64,000 nucleotides of DNA. Origin: Clostridiales bacterium (GTDB taxonomy: Bacteria; Bacillota; Clostridia; Lachnospirales; Lachnospiraceae). The DNA lies in the NCBI GenBank assembly GCA_018374355.1, contig JAHAFI010000003.1, forward strand, positions 1 through 64,000, written 5' to 3'. This document shows positions 24,387-32,804 of this stretch, piece after piece; position 1 is the first letter of the stretch, and each line of letters opens with the position of its first letter. The notes under the pieces were generated by a model. It did not search any database and was not told the DNA's origin. It saw only the letters and a program-made list of their open reading frames with translations. A program made the translations under genes and the position numbers.

Positions 24387-24419
24387 TTAGAAAAAAATAA
24401 AAAAATTATTTAAAAACTG

Positions 24420-24449
24420 TTGACAAAAGGATAGGGTTTGTATTATAAT
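24420..24449 (+). promoter_or_regulatory. Promoter of the tRNA-Leu gene
   Basis: TTGACA (24420-24425) and TATAAT (24444-24449), 18 bp apart, end 41 bp before the tRNA. It is divergent from the ABC operon promoter. Confidence 0.75.
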
Positions 24450-24490
24450 TCCATTTGTTCGGTGCTGATGCATCTGACAAAACAGAATAT

Positions 24491-24574
24491 GCGGGAGTGC
24501 TGGAATTGGCAGACAGGCAAGACTAAGGATCTTGTGTATGTATGTACGTGTGGGTTCAAGTCCCATCTCCCGCA
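24491..24574 (+). tRNA. tRNA-Leu, anticodon AAG
   Basis: An 84-nt class II tRNA. The acceptor stem GCGGGAG (24491-24497) pairs with CTCCCGC (24567-24573), with discriminator A. The anticodon stem CAAGA/TCTTG encloses loop CTAAGGA, giving anticodon AAG (24525-24527, codon CUU) and G at position 37. A variable arm and a GTTCAAGT T-loop follow. CCA is not encoded. The anticodon begins with A, which is unusual for bacterial tRNA-Leu. Confidence 0.93.
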
Positions 24575-24582
24575 GCCTTGAG

Positions 24583-24613
24583 AGAATCACTGGAGACAGT
24601 GGTTCTTTTTTTT
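24583..24613 (+). terminator. Terminator after tRNA-Leu
   Basis: A 9-bp stem AGAATCACT/AGTGGTTCT (24583-24591 with 24598-24606, one wobble) is followed by a long T run. Confidence 0.8.
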
Positions 24614-24723
24614 CGGAAAATCAGTCTCATACAAGACAAGTTAAGCCTCTCCTCTTGAAAAAATCCCTCAATTGTTATAATATACGTATAACAGAAACAA
24701 ATGATAGGAAAGGATCTGAGACA

Positions 24724-25986
24724 ATGAATAAGAAATTTCATATAGGAAACAGAGAGAACCTGTACAGAAACCTGCAGCCGAATTCTCTGGCTGTATTTTT
24801 TTCAGGCATAGAGATCAGAAAGACCAATGACGAATTTTATCCGTTTTTTACAAATAGAAACTTTTTATATCTGACAGGTCTGGATGCCAAGGAGATTATT
24901 CTTCTGGTGAAAAAGGACGCAGAAGGCTGTGTGAAAGAAAAGGCATTTATTCTGCCGCCGGATCTTATGACAGAGCGCTGGAGCGGCGCCCGGCTGAAAA
25001 CGAATGAGGTTGTGGATCTGTCCGGTATTGAGGATATCGGCTTCCTCGACACTTTTGCGGGAGAATTTCACAAACTGGCGGTTTCAGGAAACTATGAATG
25101 TGTCTATCTGGATCTGTTCAAACTGGTACCGGAGGATATTGATACACCGGCTTATGACTTCCAGAAAAAAATTTCCGCAGAGTATCCGTACCTCACCGTG
25201 AAAAATGCCAATCCCTATATCCGTGCGCTGAGAACAATCAAGCAGCCCTGTGAGATTGAGGCTATGAGGATCGCAGAGAAAATCACCTGCGAAGGAATTA
25301 CGGCGATGATGAAAAAATCAAGACCGGGAATGTACGAATATCAGTATAAAGCAGAGTTTGACTACGTGTTGGGACAGTACAGCCCCAAAGGACCGGGATT
25401 TCCATCGATCATTTCAGCGGGAAAAAATAATTTCTGCATCCACTATTATTCCTATCAGGGACAGGCCTGTGACGGGGATATGGTATTGAATGACGTAGGG
25501 GCATGGCATGACAATCTGATCAATGACGTATCCAGAGGCTTTCCATGTAACGGAAAGTTCAATGAAAGACAGCGCCTGCTGTACGAATGTGCCCTGCGGA
25601 CTTCCGACTATATGTTCAGTATCATCAAACCGGGTATGAAGATGGCGGATGTGGATGCCACAGCGAGAAGATACAACTTTGAGCAGTTAAAAGAAGCCGG
25701 AGTTTTAAAGGATTATAAGGATATCGGAACTTATATGTGGCATGGCGGCGCTCACCATGTGGGATACGATGTACACGATGCCATCAAAACGCCGGAAACC
25801 CTTGCTCCGAATATGGTATTCTGCGTGGATATCGGAATTTATCATGAAGAGTGGGGAATCGGCTTCCGCATAGAGGATAACTGTCTGGTTACAGAAGACG
25901 GATGTGAAAATCTTTCTTCCATAACACCGAGAACTGTTGCGGAAGTAGAGGATACCATGAGAAGAGGTATGGTGTCAGTAAGCTGA
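24724..25986 (+). CDS. pepP: Xaa-Pro aminopeptidase (M24B)
   Basis: Cytoplasmic metallopeptidase that removes the N-terminal residue before proline. The 420-aa protein has an aminopeptidase-P N-terminal domain (about 1-150) and the pita-bread catalytic domain. Metal ligands are visible as two aspartates in LNDVGAWHDNLINDVSRGFP, a histidine in WHGGAHHVGYDVHD, and glutamates in GIGFRIEDNCLV and the TPRTVAEVEDTM region. The ATG at 24724 follows AGGAAAGGA; the frame stays open upstream through the tRNA, but nothing supports an earlier start. Possible -10 TATAAT at 24676-24681. It may be cotranscribed with the GntR gene downstream. Confidence 0.9.
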   Translation: MNKKFHIGNRENLYRNLQPNSLAVFFSGIEIRKTNDEFYPFFTNRNFLYLTGLDAKEIILLVKKDAEGCVKEKAFILPPDLMTERWSGARLKTNEVVDLSGIEDIGFLDTFAGEFHKLAVSGNYECVYLDLFKLVPEDIDTPAYDFQKKISAEYPYLTVKNANPYIRALRTIKQPCEIEAMRIAEKITCEGITAMMKKSRPGMYEYQYKAEFDYVLGQYSPKGPGFPSIISAGKNNFCIHYYSYQGQACDGDMVLNDVGAWHDNLINDVSRGFPCNGKFNERQRLLYECALRTSDYMFSIIKPGMKMADVDATARRYNFEQLKEAGVLKDYKDIGTYMWHGGAHHVGYDVHDAIKTPETLAPNMVFCVDIGIYHEEWGIGFRIEDNCLVTEDGCENLSSITPRTVAEVEDTMRRGMVSVS

Positions 25987-26000
25987 CAAGCCGCTCGCAC

Positions 26001-26022
26001 CAAGTATGCAAAGGTGTACTTG
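26001..26022. repeat. 22-bp hairpin repeat, copy 1
   Basis: CAAGTA (26001-26006) and TACTTG (26017-26022) flank a 10-nt loop. A near-identical 22-bp hairpin followed by GAA occurs at 45029-45050 after the sugar permease genes. This copy is 15 bp after the peptidase stop codon. Confidence 0.55.
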
Positions 26023-26042
26023 AAGATGGAAGGGTGAAAAAG

Positions 26043-26423
26043 ATGCGGGTAGATTTGATTGAAATTGATTTTAACAGCGAAGAAGCCATTTATATGCAGC
26101 TTCGCAACCAGATTATTCTGGGAATTGCAACTTCACGCCTTCATGACGGGGATACGCTTCCTTCTGTGCGTCAACTGGCAGAAGTGATCGGAATTAACAT
26201 GCATACGGTCAATAAAGCATATTCTGTATTGAGGCAGGAGGGAATCGTATCCATTGACAGAAGAAGAGGTGCTGTGATCTGCATTGACTCGGATAAACTG
26301 TTTGCCATGGAGGAGCTGCGCCGGGAATTGTGGGTTGCGCTGGCGAAGGGCAGATGCAAAAATATCAGCCGGGAAGAAGCGCATCAATTGGTGGATGAGA
26401 TTTATAATGAATATGAAGGATAA
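26043..26423 (+). CDS. GntR-family regulator, YtrA subfamily, upstream of clpC
   Basis: A 126-aa regulator: winged helix (AIYMQLRNQIILGIATSRLH, then LPSVRQLAEVIGINMHTVNK, residues about 15-75) plus a short C-terminal helical part. ATG 26043 is used with GGAAGGG upstream; a GTG at 26034 is an alternative. It ends 27 bp before clpC on the same strand. In Bacillus the equivalent position holds ctsR-mcsA-mcsB, absent here, so this protein could be a local repressor of clpC. No matching operator was found in the gap. Confidence 0.9.
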   Translation: MRVDLIEIDFNSEEAIYMQLRNQIILGIATSRLHDGDTLPSVRQLAEVIGINMHTVNKAYSVLRQEGIVSIDRRRGAVICIDSDKLFAMEELRRELWVALAKGRCKNISREEAHQLVDEIYNEYEG

Positions 26424-26450
26424 CAAAATGCAGACAAATGGAGGACATCA

Positions 26451-28901
26451 ATGAAAATACAGTATACAGAACAGGCAAAGGCTGCGGTTGCGTATGCAGA
26501 AAAAACTGCGCGCAGATGCAGGCACAATTATATAGGAACAGAGCATATTCTGGCAGGCCTGATCCATGAGGAACAGGGAACTGCGGGGATGGTTCTGCGG
26601 GAATTCGGTGTCAGTGAAGAGAAGCTGATGGAGCTGATTGAAAAACTGATCGCTCCGGCTTCCGATGTGCTGACCGCGGATCGGAGAGGATACACCCCCC
26701 GGGCGGAGCAGGTGCTGGAGGGCAGCCGGAGAGAAGCGGCAGATTTTAAAAGCGCAAGAACCGGAACGGAACATCTTATGCTGGCCATGCTGAAGGAAGT
26801 GGATTGTGTGGGAACCAGACTGCTTCATACCATGGGGGTAAGCATCCAGAAGCTTCAGTCGGAAATCCTCACAGCTATGGGGGAAGATGGAAATTTCGGC
26901 AGGGACGAGATGGGCAAGAAAAGCGGAAAGGCAAGAGCTGTTTCCGGAACACCTACGCTGGATCAGTACAGCCGGGATCTGACGGAGATGGCAAGGCAGG
27001 GAAAATTGGACCCTGTTGTGGGAAGAGAAGAGGAGATTTCCAGAATCATCCAGATTCTCAGCCGCAGAAGTAAAAATAATCCCTGTCTGGTGGGAGAACC
27101 GGGAGTGGGAAAAACGGCCATTGTGGAAAGTCTTGCCCAGCGGATCGTACAGGAGACCGTTCCCGATACGATAAAAAATAAAAGAGTAGTGGTTCTGGAT
27201 CTTTCCGGGATGGTTGCAGGATCAAAATACCGTGGTGAATTTGAAGAACGGATCAAAAAAGTGCTGGCGGAGGTTATGGAGCATAAGGGGATTCTTCTGT
27301 TTATCGATGAACTGCATACGATTATCGGAGCAGGGGGAGCCGAGGGAGCGCTGGATGCTTCCAATATCCTGAAACCCTCTCTTTCCAGAGGCGAAATCCA
27401 GATGATTGGCGCTACCACGCTGGAAGAATACCGGAAATATATCGAAAAAGACGCAGCGCTGGAGAGAAGATTTCAGCCGGTTACGGTGGAGGAGCCTACA
27501 GAGGAGCAGGCGGTTGCAATTCTGAAAGGACTGCGTCCGTATTATGAACAGCATCATGGGGTGGAGATTACGGATGAGGCGCTGGAAGCGGCAGTAAAAA
27601 TGGCAGTGCGCTACATCAATGACCGTTTTCTTCCGGATAAGGCTATCGACCTGATTGACGAGGCGGCTTCTAAGGTGCAGCTTACAGGATTTTCCGTACC
27701 GGAGGCGGTACAAAAAGGGGAACAGGAGCTGAAAAGGCTGATGCAGGAAAAGGAGGATGCCCTGAGAGCAGGAGATTTCCCGTTGGCAAAAGAGATTCAG
27801 GAAAAACAGCGGGAAGTGGAAAAAGCATATCAGTCCGCAAAAAAACGGTTTGAGAACAGGGCAAGATACAAAAGTCTGTCTGTGACGGAGGAAACCATTG
27901 CCCAGATCGTGTCCGGCTGGACAAAGATTCCGGTACAGAAGCTGGAAGAAAAGGAGACCAAGAGACTGGCCCGTCTGGAAAATATTCTCCACAAGCGTGT
28001 GATCGGTCAGGAGGAAGCGGTGGCTGCGGTTGCAAAAGCCATCAAAAGAGGAAGGGTTGGATTGAAAGACCCTGCCCGCCCCATTGGTTCCTTCCTGTTT
28101 TTGGGACCTACCGGAGTGGGAAAAACGGAGCTTTCCAAAGCTTTGGCGGAAGCGGTATTCGGAACGGAGCAGTCGATGATCCGCGTGGATATGTCAGAAT
28201 ATATGGAAAAGCACAGCGTCTCCAAACTGATCGGTTCACCGCCGGGATATGTGGGATATGAGGAGGGCGGCCAGCTTTCAGAAAAAGTGCGCCGGAATCC
28301 TTACAGCGTGATTCTTTTTGATGAGATTGAGAAGGCCCATCCCGATGTGTTCAATATTCTCCTGCAGGTGCTGGATGACGGACATATTACTGATGCACAG
28401 GGAAGAAAAGTGGATTTCAAGCAGACCTGTATCATTATGACCTCCAATGCGGGAGCCCAGAGCATTGTGGAGCCGAAGCGTCTGGGATTTGCATCCGGCG
28501 AGGATGCGAAAAAGGATTATGAGCGGATGAAAAACGGGGTGATGGAGGAAGTAAAACGGATCTTCAAACCGGAATTTCTCAACCGTATTGATGAGGTTTT
28601 GGTATTCCATACGCTGGGAAAAGAGGAAATCAAGCAGATTGTTACGATTCTGCTGAAAAAGCTTCAGGACAGATGCAGGGAACAACTGGATATTGAGCTG
28701 GTTGTGAGAAGCAGTGTGAAAGAACATCTGGCAGAAGCCGGATTTGACAGCAAATACGGAGCCCGTCCGTTAAAGAGAGCCATCCAGAACAAAATTGAGG
28801 ATGCCATGGCAGAGGAGATTCTGGAAGGCCGGATTCACCGGGGGGACAGGGTAATCGTTTCAATGTCTAAAAAAGATATAAAATTTGCGGTGGCTGACTA
28901 G
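26451..28901 (+). CDS. clpC: ATP-dependent Clp protease ATP-binding subunit ClpC
   Basis: Hsp100 unfoldase that feeds substrates to ClpP in protein quality control. The 816 aa contain the N-terminal Clp repeat domain (1-145), AAA module 1 with Walker A GEPGVGKT (215-222), a ClpC-type middle/UVR-like coiled segment (about 425-465), AAA module 2 with GPTGVGKT (552-559), and the small C-terminal domain. GGAGG precedes the ATG. The typical McsA/McsB/CtsR genes are absent, but radA is still two genes downstream as in many Firmicutes. Regulation is perhaps through the preceding GntR protein. Confidence 0.96.
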   Translation: MKIQYTEQAKAAVAYAEKTARRCRHNYIGTEHILAGLIHEEQGTAGMVLREFGVSEEKLMELIEKLIAPASDVLTADRRGYTPRAEQVLEGSRREAADFKSARTGTEHLMLAMLKEVDCVGTRLLHTMGVSIQKLQSEILTAMGEDGNFGRDEMGKKSGKARAVSGTPTLDQYSRDLTEMARQGKLDPVVGREEEISRIIQILSRRSKNNPCLVGEPGVGKTAIVESLAQRIVQETVPDTIKNKRVVVLDLSGMVAGSKYRGEFEERIKKVLAEVMEHKGILLFIDELHTIIGAGGAEGALDASNILKPSLSRGEIQMIGATTLEEYRKYIEKDAALERRFQPVTVEEPTEEQAVAILKGLRPYYEQHHGVEITDEALEAAVKMAVRYINDRFLPDKAIDLIDEAASKVQLTGFSVPEAVQKGEQELKRLMQEKEDALRAGDFPLAKEIQEKQREVEKAYQSAKKRFENRARYKSLSVTEETIAQIVSGWTKIPVQKLEEKETKRLARLENILHKRVIGQEEAVAAVAKAIKRGRVGLKDPARPIGSFLFLGPTGVGKTELSKALAEAVFGTEQSMIRVDMSEYMEKHSVSKLIGSPPGYVGYEEGGQLSEKVRRNPYSVILFDEIEKAHPDVFNILLQVLDDGHITDAQGRKVDFKQTCIIMTSNAGAQSIVEPKRLGFASGEDAKKDYERMKNGVMEEVKRIFKPEFLNRIDEVLVFHTLGKEEIKQIVTILLKKLQDRCREQLDIELVVRSSVKEHLAEAGFDSKYGARPLKRAIQNKIEDAMAEEILEGRIHRGDRVIVSMSKKDIKFAVAD

Positions 28902-29039
28902 AAGTTTTTGTGGAATTAGTATATAATACAGATAAAGTAACAGACAATCAACCATACAAAAATTTTAATGAATCAAATGCACAAAAGCGGTTGCTGTGAA
29001 GTGAGCAGCGATCAAAAGTGACAGGACTAGGAGGATATT

Positions 29040-29456
29040 ATGGCAACGATTAAAGAATTAATCAGAACCGAAGCGGCTGGAGGAATCAGTTTTGGAAATT
29101 ATGAATTGGAAACAAAATCCAAACTTTCTGATTTCGAGTATGATGGGGATTTATATAAAGTAAAAACATTCAAAGAAATTACAAAATTGGAAAGAAACGG
29201 AATGTTTGTATATGAATCCGTACCGGGTACCACCGTATTGGATATGAAGATTGGCAGCAATGGTATGGTATTCTCTGTGGAAGGCAAAGATAATACACAG
29301 ATTACAGTGGAGATGGAAGCAGACAGTGAGTATCAGGTGATTCTGGACAACATGAGTTCCGGGCACATGAAGACAAATCTGGGAGGAAAATTATCTTTCA
29401 GTGTGGATCTGAATCCGGATCAGGCTGTGATGGTAGAGATTTGCAAAGCAAAATAA
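29040..29456 (+). CDS. Conserved Clostridia protein of unknown function
   Basis: A 138-aa soluble protein opening MATIKELIRTEAAGGISFGN, with predicted beta-rich content and no signal peptide or membrane helix. I recall similar small proteins in Lachnospiraceae carrying an endosialidase label, but nothing here resembles a sialidase active site, so I would not use that name. A TATAAT (28922-28927) and a 110-nt leader precede it, with AGGAGG before the ATG, so it has its own transcript. It lies between clpC and radA. Confidence 0.8.
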   Translation: MATIKELIRTEAAGGISFGNYELETKSKLSDFEYDGDLYKVKTFKEITKLERNGMFVYESVPGTTVLDMKIGSNGMVFSVEGKDNTQITVEMEADSEYQVILDNMSSGHMKTNLGGKLSFSVDLNPDQAVMVEICKAK

Positions 29457-29521
29457 TCTGCCGATAAGTGTCTGCTGAGAAAAAGCAGATCAAAAGACAA
29501 CATAGGAAAACGAAAAAAGCT

Positions 29522-29552
29522 GGAGCCGGATGAAGAAGTCCGGCTCCTGTTT
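29522..29552 (+). terminator. Hairpin after the 138-aa gene
   Basis: A 9-bp GC-rich stem GGAGCCGGA/TCCGGCTCC (29522-29530 with 29539-29547) is followed by a weak T run. It is a probable terminator upstream of radA. Confidence 0.65.
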
Positions 29553-29592
29553 GTCATTGGGGTTGAAAAGGATAACAAAGAAAGGAACAGAT

Positions 29593-30969
29593 ATGGCAAA
29601 AGCAAAGAAAACAGTATTTTTCTGTCAGGAGTGCGGATATGAAGCGCTGAAATGGATGGGTCAGTGCCCGGCCTGCAAACAATGGAATACTTTTGTGGAA
29701 GAAACGGTGACTTCGGCTCCGGGAAAAACGTCAGGGGGAGGAGGAAACAGGGAGAGACTTTCGGAACCGGTTTCCTTGTCGCAGGTGGAAATCGATGAGG
29801 AAGACCGGATCCATACGGGAATCAAAGAGCTGGACCGGGTTTTGGGAGGCGGAATCGTAAACGGCTCCATGACATTGGTGGGAGGAGACCCGGGAATCGG
29901 AAAATCCACCCTGCTTTTGCAGGTGTGCAGAAATCTTGCCGATCAGGTACAGGTGCTCTATATTTCAGGAGAGGAATCCCTGAAACAGATCAAGCTTCGG
30001 GCACAGAGAATCGGCGCATTCAGTGACCGGATGCTTCTCCTTTGTGAGACAAACCTGAACAAAATCCGTCAGGTGATTGAGGGGAAAAAGCCGGATGTGG
30101 TAGTGATTGATTCTATCCAGACCATGTATAACGAGGAGGTTACCAGCGCGCCGGGAAGTGTTTCTCAGGTGAGAGAGTCCACGGCGGTTTTGATGCAGAT
30201 TGCCAAAGGGCTGGGAGTTTCCATTTTCATCGTAGGCCATGTGACGAAGGACGGAAATGTGGCGGGTCCCAGAGTGCTGGAGCATATGGTGGACACGGTT
30301 TTATATTTTGAGGGTGACCGCCATGCATCCTACCGGATTTTGCGGGGTGTGAAAAACCGTTTCGGATCCACAAATGAGATTGGCGTGTTTGAGATGAGGG
30401 AAGAGGGGCTGACGGAAGTGGAAAATCCTTCTGAATTTATGCTGAACGGAAAGCCGGAGGGAGCTTCCGGATCTGTGGTGGCCTGTTCCATGGAAGGAAC
30501 CCGCCCCATTCTCATTGAGATACAGGCGCTGGTCTGTGCCAGCAATTTCGGAATTCCCAGAAGGACAGCAGCGGGGACGGATTTTAACCGGGTCAATCTT
30601 TTGATGGCGGTTCTGGAAAAGCGGCTGGGGATGAACCTGTCATCCAGCGATGCCTATGTAAATATTGCCGGGGGAATCCGCATGAATGAACCGGCCATCG
30701 ATCTGGGAATCCTCCTTGCCATCGTGTCCAGCTACCGGGATATCGTGATTGACGATAAGGTGCTGGTATTCGGAGAGGTTGGATTAAGCGGAGAGGTCCG
30801 GGCTGTGAGCATGGCAGAGCAGAGAGTGCTGGAGGCGAAGAAGCTGGGATTTACCACGATCATTCTTCCGGCAGTTTGCATGAAGAGCGTGAAAAACATT
30901 ACCGGGGTGTGTCTGATTCCAGTGGAGACGATCCGGGATGCGGTGCAGGTTTTGAATGGGAGGAGGTAG
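29593..30969 (+). CDS. radA: DNA repair protein RadA
   Basis: RecA-like ATPase that helps process branched DNA during recombination. The 458-aa protein has the N-terminal zinc finger (C11, C14, C25, C28), Walker A GGDPGIGKST (97-106), the RadA-specific KNRFG motif, and a C-terminal Lon-like domain. The ATG at 29593 follows AAAGGAAC and gives the family N-terminus MAKAKKTVFFCQECG; an earlier in-frame start lies in the terminator region. It is the last gene of the clpC-radA segment, followed by a bidirectional terminator. Confidence 0.95.
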   Translation: MAKAKKTVFFCQECGYEALKWMGQCPACKQWNTFVEETVTSAPGKTSGGGGNRERLSEPVSLSQVEIDEEDRIHTGIKELDRVLGGGIVNGSMTLVGGDPGIGKSTLLLQVCRNLADQVQVLYISGEESLKQIKLRAQRIGAFSDRMLLLCETNLNKIRQVIEGKKPDVVVIDSIQTMYNEEVTSAPGSVSQVRESTAVLMQIAKGLGVSIFIVGHVTKDGNVAGPRVLEHMVDTVLYFEGDRHASYRILRGVKNRFGSTNEIGVFEMREEGLTEVENPSEFMLNGKPEGASGSVVACSMEGTRPILIEIQALVCASNFGIPRRTAAGTDFNRVNLLMAVLEKRLGMNLSSSDAYVNIAGGIRMNEPAIDLGILLAIVSSYRDIVIDDKVLVFGEVGLSGEVRAVSMAEQRVLEAKKLGFTTIILPAVCMKSVKNITGVCLIPVETIRDAVQVLNGRR

Positions 30970-30980
30970 GCATAAAATAA

Positions 30981-31021
30981 AAAAAGGATATCCCTCCGGT
31001 AAGAAGGTGATATCCTTTTTT
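30981..31021. terminator. Bidirectional terminator after radA
   Basis: A 12-bp stem (30981-30992 with 31009-31020) has A and T runs on its flanks, with a small inner helix. It serves radA and the convergent 100-aa gene. Confidence 0.85.
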
Positions 31022-31024
31022 AGT

Positions 31025-31327
31025 TTATGCATTTTCAGAAGGAGCAGCATCCTCTTCTTCAGGTGTTTCTTCCGTTACTTCTTCTGTTTCAGCGGTTTCT
31101 TCGGAAGCTTCCTCACCGTCCTCTGCGGGAAGAGTGGTATAAGTACGTTCTGCCTGTTTGGCACTCTGACATTCGCAGGATTCCTCCTCGCTGAGCAGAT
31201 CGTCAAAATCTTCTTCGCTGAGATCGTTGACTTCCTTACATTTTTTTGCATATGCGATAACGCCGCCAACTGCAGCGCCGGCTATGGCCAATCCGGCCAG
31301 AGTTTTCAAAATACTTTTCTTTGCCAT
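31025..31327 (-). CDS. Small acidic protein with N-terminal hydrophobic helix
   Basis: A 100-aa protein with a basic start (MAKKSILK), a Gly/Ala-rich hydrophobic helix (about 9-26) and a strongly acidic Glu-rich C-terminus. It could be membrane-tethered with its tail in the cytoplasm, or a YtxH-like envelope protein. AAGGAG precedes the ATG. No family is recognised. It converges on radA and shares its terminator. Confidence 0.75.
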   Translation of the reverse strand: MAKKSILKTLAGLAIAGAAVGGVIAYAKKCKEVNDLSEEDFDDLLSEEESCECQSAKQAERTYTTLPAEDGEEASEETAETEEVTEETPEEEDAAPSENA

Positions 31328-31547
31328 CTTAAAATCTCCTTTTGATATAAACGTTAAGAACCTTAATATATCTATTCTAATACTTTTCCCAAAAAAAAGA
31401 AAGCCTAATCCACAATTTTTTTGCGGTTCGTGACTGCAACTGTAGTTTTCATGATGGCTCCGATGATATTACGTGAGTATTCCGGGCGATTTTGAACCGC
31501 GTTTTTGGAGCATGGTGCACCGGAAAGCCTTGCCGGATTTGAAATGT
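31328..31547. other. Gap upstream of the foldback element
   Basis: About 220 bp with no convincing ORF. It must hold the promoter of the leftward 100-aa gene, but only weak AT-rich -10 candidates are visible. No tRNA or riboswitch was recognised. Confidence 0.5.
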
Positions 31548-31897
31548 GATGAAATCCGTCTTGAAATTGTCATAGAACCGTTATGAAATCGACGTATTGG
31601 ACATATAGAGGAAAAATTCCTGTGTACATCCAAATTACGGAATGTCGGTGACTATTTACTCATCAAAAATTACTGATTTGGACGTATGGAAGAAATATTC
31701 CTGTATACGTCCATGAATCTGCTCAAATCATGGACCTGAGGAGCAGGATTATTCTATTCACATCCAAAAGGAAAAAATGCATTGTTTATAGAAGCAGTAT
31801 GGTCGAATTTTGGACAAAACTCACCGAATTGTACCGCTCATGTCCAATACACCGACTTCATGATGCATTCCATGGAGATTTCAAGACGTATCTCATC
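31548..31897. repeat. 350-bp imperfect palindrome (foldback element) with internal hairpins
   Basis: The outer 58 bp on each side (31548-31604 and 31840-31897) are inverted copies, about three quarters identical by hand alignment. Within them lie four hairpin units flanked by TTGGA/TCCAA-type ends, at 31597-31633, 31679-31713, 31731-31766 and 31810-31847. Unit 4 is the reverse-complement relative of unit 1, and unit 3 of unit 2, so the whole segment is one large palindrome centred near 31722. It encodes no protein. It may be a non-autonomous mobile element or a long structured RNA. Confidence 0.7.
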
Positions 31898-31907
31898 ATC
31901 CTGCTGA

Positions 31908-32027
31908 TATAATATTTCTGAGCCGCTCTGCAACCTAGCGAAAGCTTTATCTTAAAAGAAAACCGAAAAGCAGATTAAAAAGAAAATTGGAAAATAGATA
32001 TGCCTTTCGTCAGGAACGGCTCCTTTT
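31908..32027 (+). ncRNA. Possible small RNA or leader between foldback element and HAD gene
   Basis: An extended -10 (TGATATAAT, with TATAAT 31908-31913) is followed at the expected start by GAGCCG (31920-31925), which is complementary to CGGCTC (32017-32022), just before CCTTTT. This would give a roughly 105-nt RNA whose ends pair. It is speculative; no family match is recognised and the -35 is weak. Confidence 0.25.
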
Positions 32028-32077
32028 AAATTTGTCGTTCGCATACTGTCCATGATACGGTGTATGAAAAGAAAGAC

Positions 32078-32106
32078 TTGCAGGCATTTTCCGTTCCCAT
32101 TATAAT
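32078..32106 (+). promoter_or_regulatory. Promoter of the HAD phosphatase pair
   Basis: TTGCAG (32078-32083) and TATAAT (32101-32106) are 17 bp apart and end 38 bp before the start codon. Confidence 0.7.
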
Positions 32107-32144
32107 AAGAACGAATAGGAAAAATAATGAAGAGGTGACAGAAC

Positions 32145-32804
32145 ATGTATCAGGCTTGTATCTTTGATCTGGATGGAACACTGGCGGATACGGTGGATTC
32201 CATCGCAAATGTAGCAAATCAGATTTTAGAACGGTTCGGGCTTCCCGCCCAGCCGGTAAATGATTATAAATACCATGCCGGTGACGGCGGTGACATTCTG
32301 ATGGAACGGTGTATGCGGGCAGCAGGAGGAGATTTCACCCATCTGGAAGAGGGACAGAAACTGTACCGGGAGATTTTTGCAGAAAATCCCCTGTATAAAG
32401 TGAAAGCGTTTGACGGAATGAAGGAGACTCTGGCGGAGCTGAAACGGCGGAAGGTAAAGCTGGCGGTTCTTTCCAATAAACCGTCGGAGGCCACGGAACT
32501 GGCGGTGAAGGGCTTATTTGGGGAAGAAACCTTCTCCATTGTTCAGGGGCTGAAGCCGGGAATGAAGAGAAAACCTGCGCCGGATGGAGCACTGAAGATT
32601 GCCGAAGAGCTGGGGGTAAAACCGGAAGAATGCATGTATGTGGGAGACACCAACACGGATATGCAGACGGGAAAAGCGGCAAATATGTATACCATCGGTG
32701 TTTTATGGGGATTTCGGGACAGAAAAGAGCTGGAGGAAAATCATGCGGACCGGATTATCGAAAAACCGCAGGAGCTTCTGGGGATTCAGGAGGGAGAGAG
32801 ATGA
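32145..32804 (+). CDS. gph: HAD hydrolase, phosphoglycolate phosphatase-like
   Basis: Cytoplasmic HAD-superfamily phosphatase, 219 aa. Motif I is FDLDGTLADT (catalytic Asp at about 9), motif II LAVLSNKPS, and motif III/IV KPAPDGALKIAEEL and YVGDTNTDMQTG. The helical cap between motifs I and II is subclass C1, as in phosphoglycolate phosphatase and PpaX. The actual substrate is uncertain; 2-phosphoglycolate or pyrophosphate are common. Its stop overlaps the next start by 4 bp (ATGA), so the two HAD genes are coupled. Confidence 0.85.
   Translation: MYQACIFDLDGTLADTVDSIANVANQILERFGLPAQPVNDYKYHAGDGGDILMERCMRAAGGDFTHLEEGQKLYREIFAENPLYKVKAFDGMKETLAELKRRKVKLAVLSNKPSEATELAVKGLFGEETFSIVQGLKPGMKRKPAPDGALKIAEELGVKPEECMYVGDTNTDMQTGKAANMYTIGVLWGFRDRKELEENHADRIIEKPQELLGIQEGER

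Noticed and set aside
27222..27992. Minus-strand ORF of 256 aa inside clpC
   Set aside because: Lies fully within ClpC AAA and middle-domain coding sequence, with no recognisable features.
29040..29456. Endosialidase annotation for the 138-aa protein
   Set aside because: Too short and lacks any sialidase catalytic motif or Asp-box. The label is probably a propagated misannotation.
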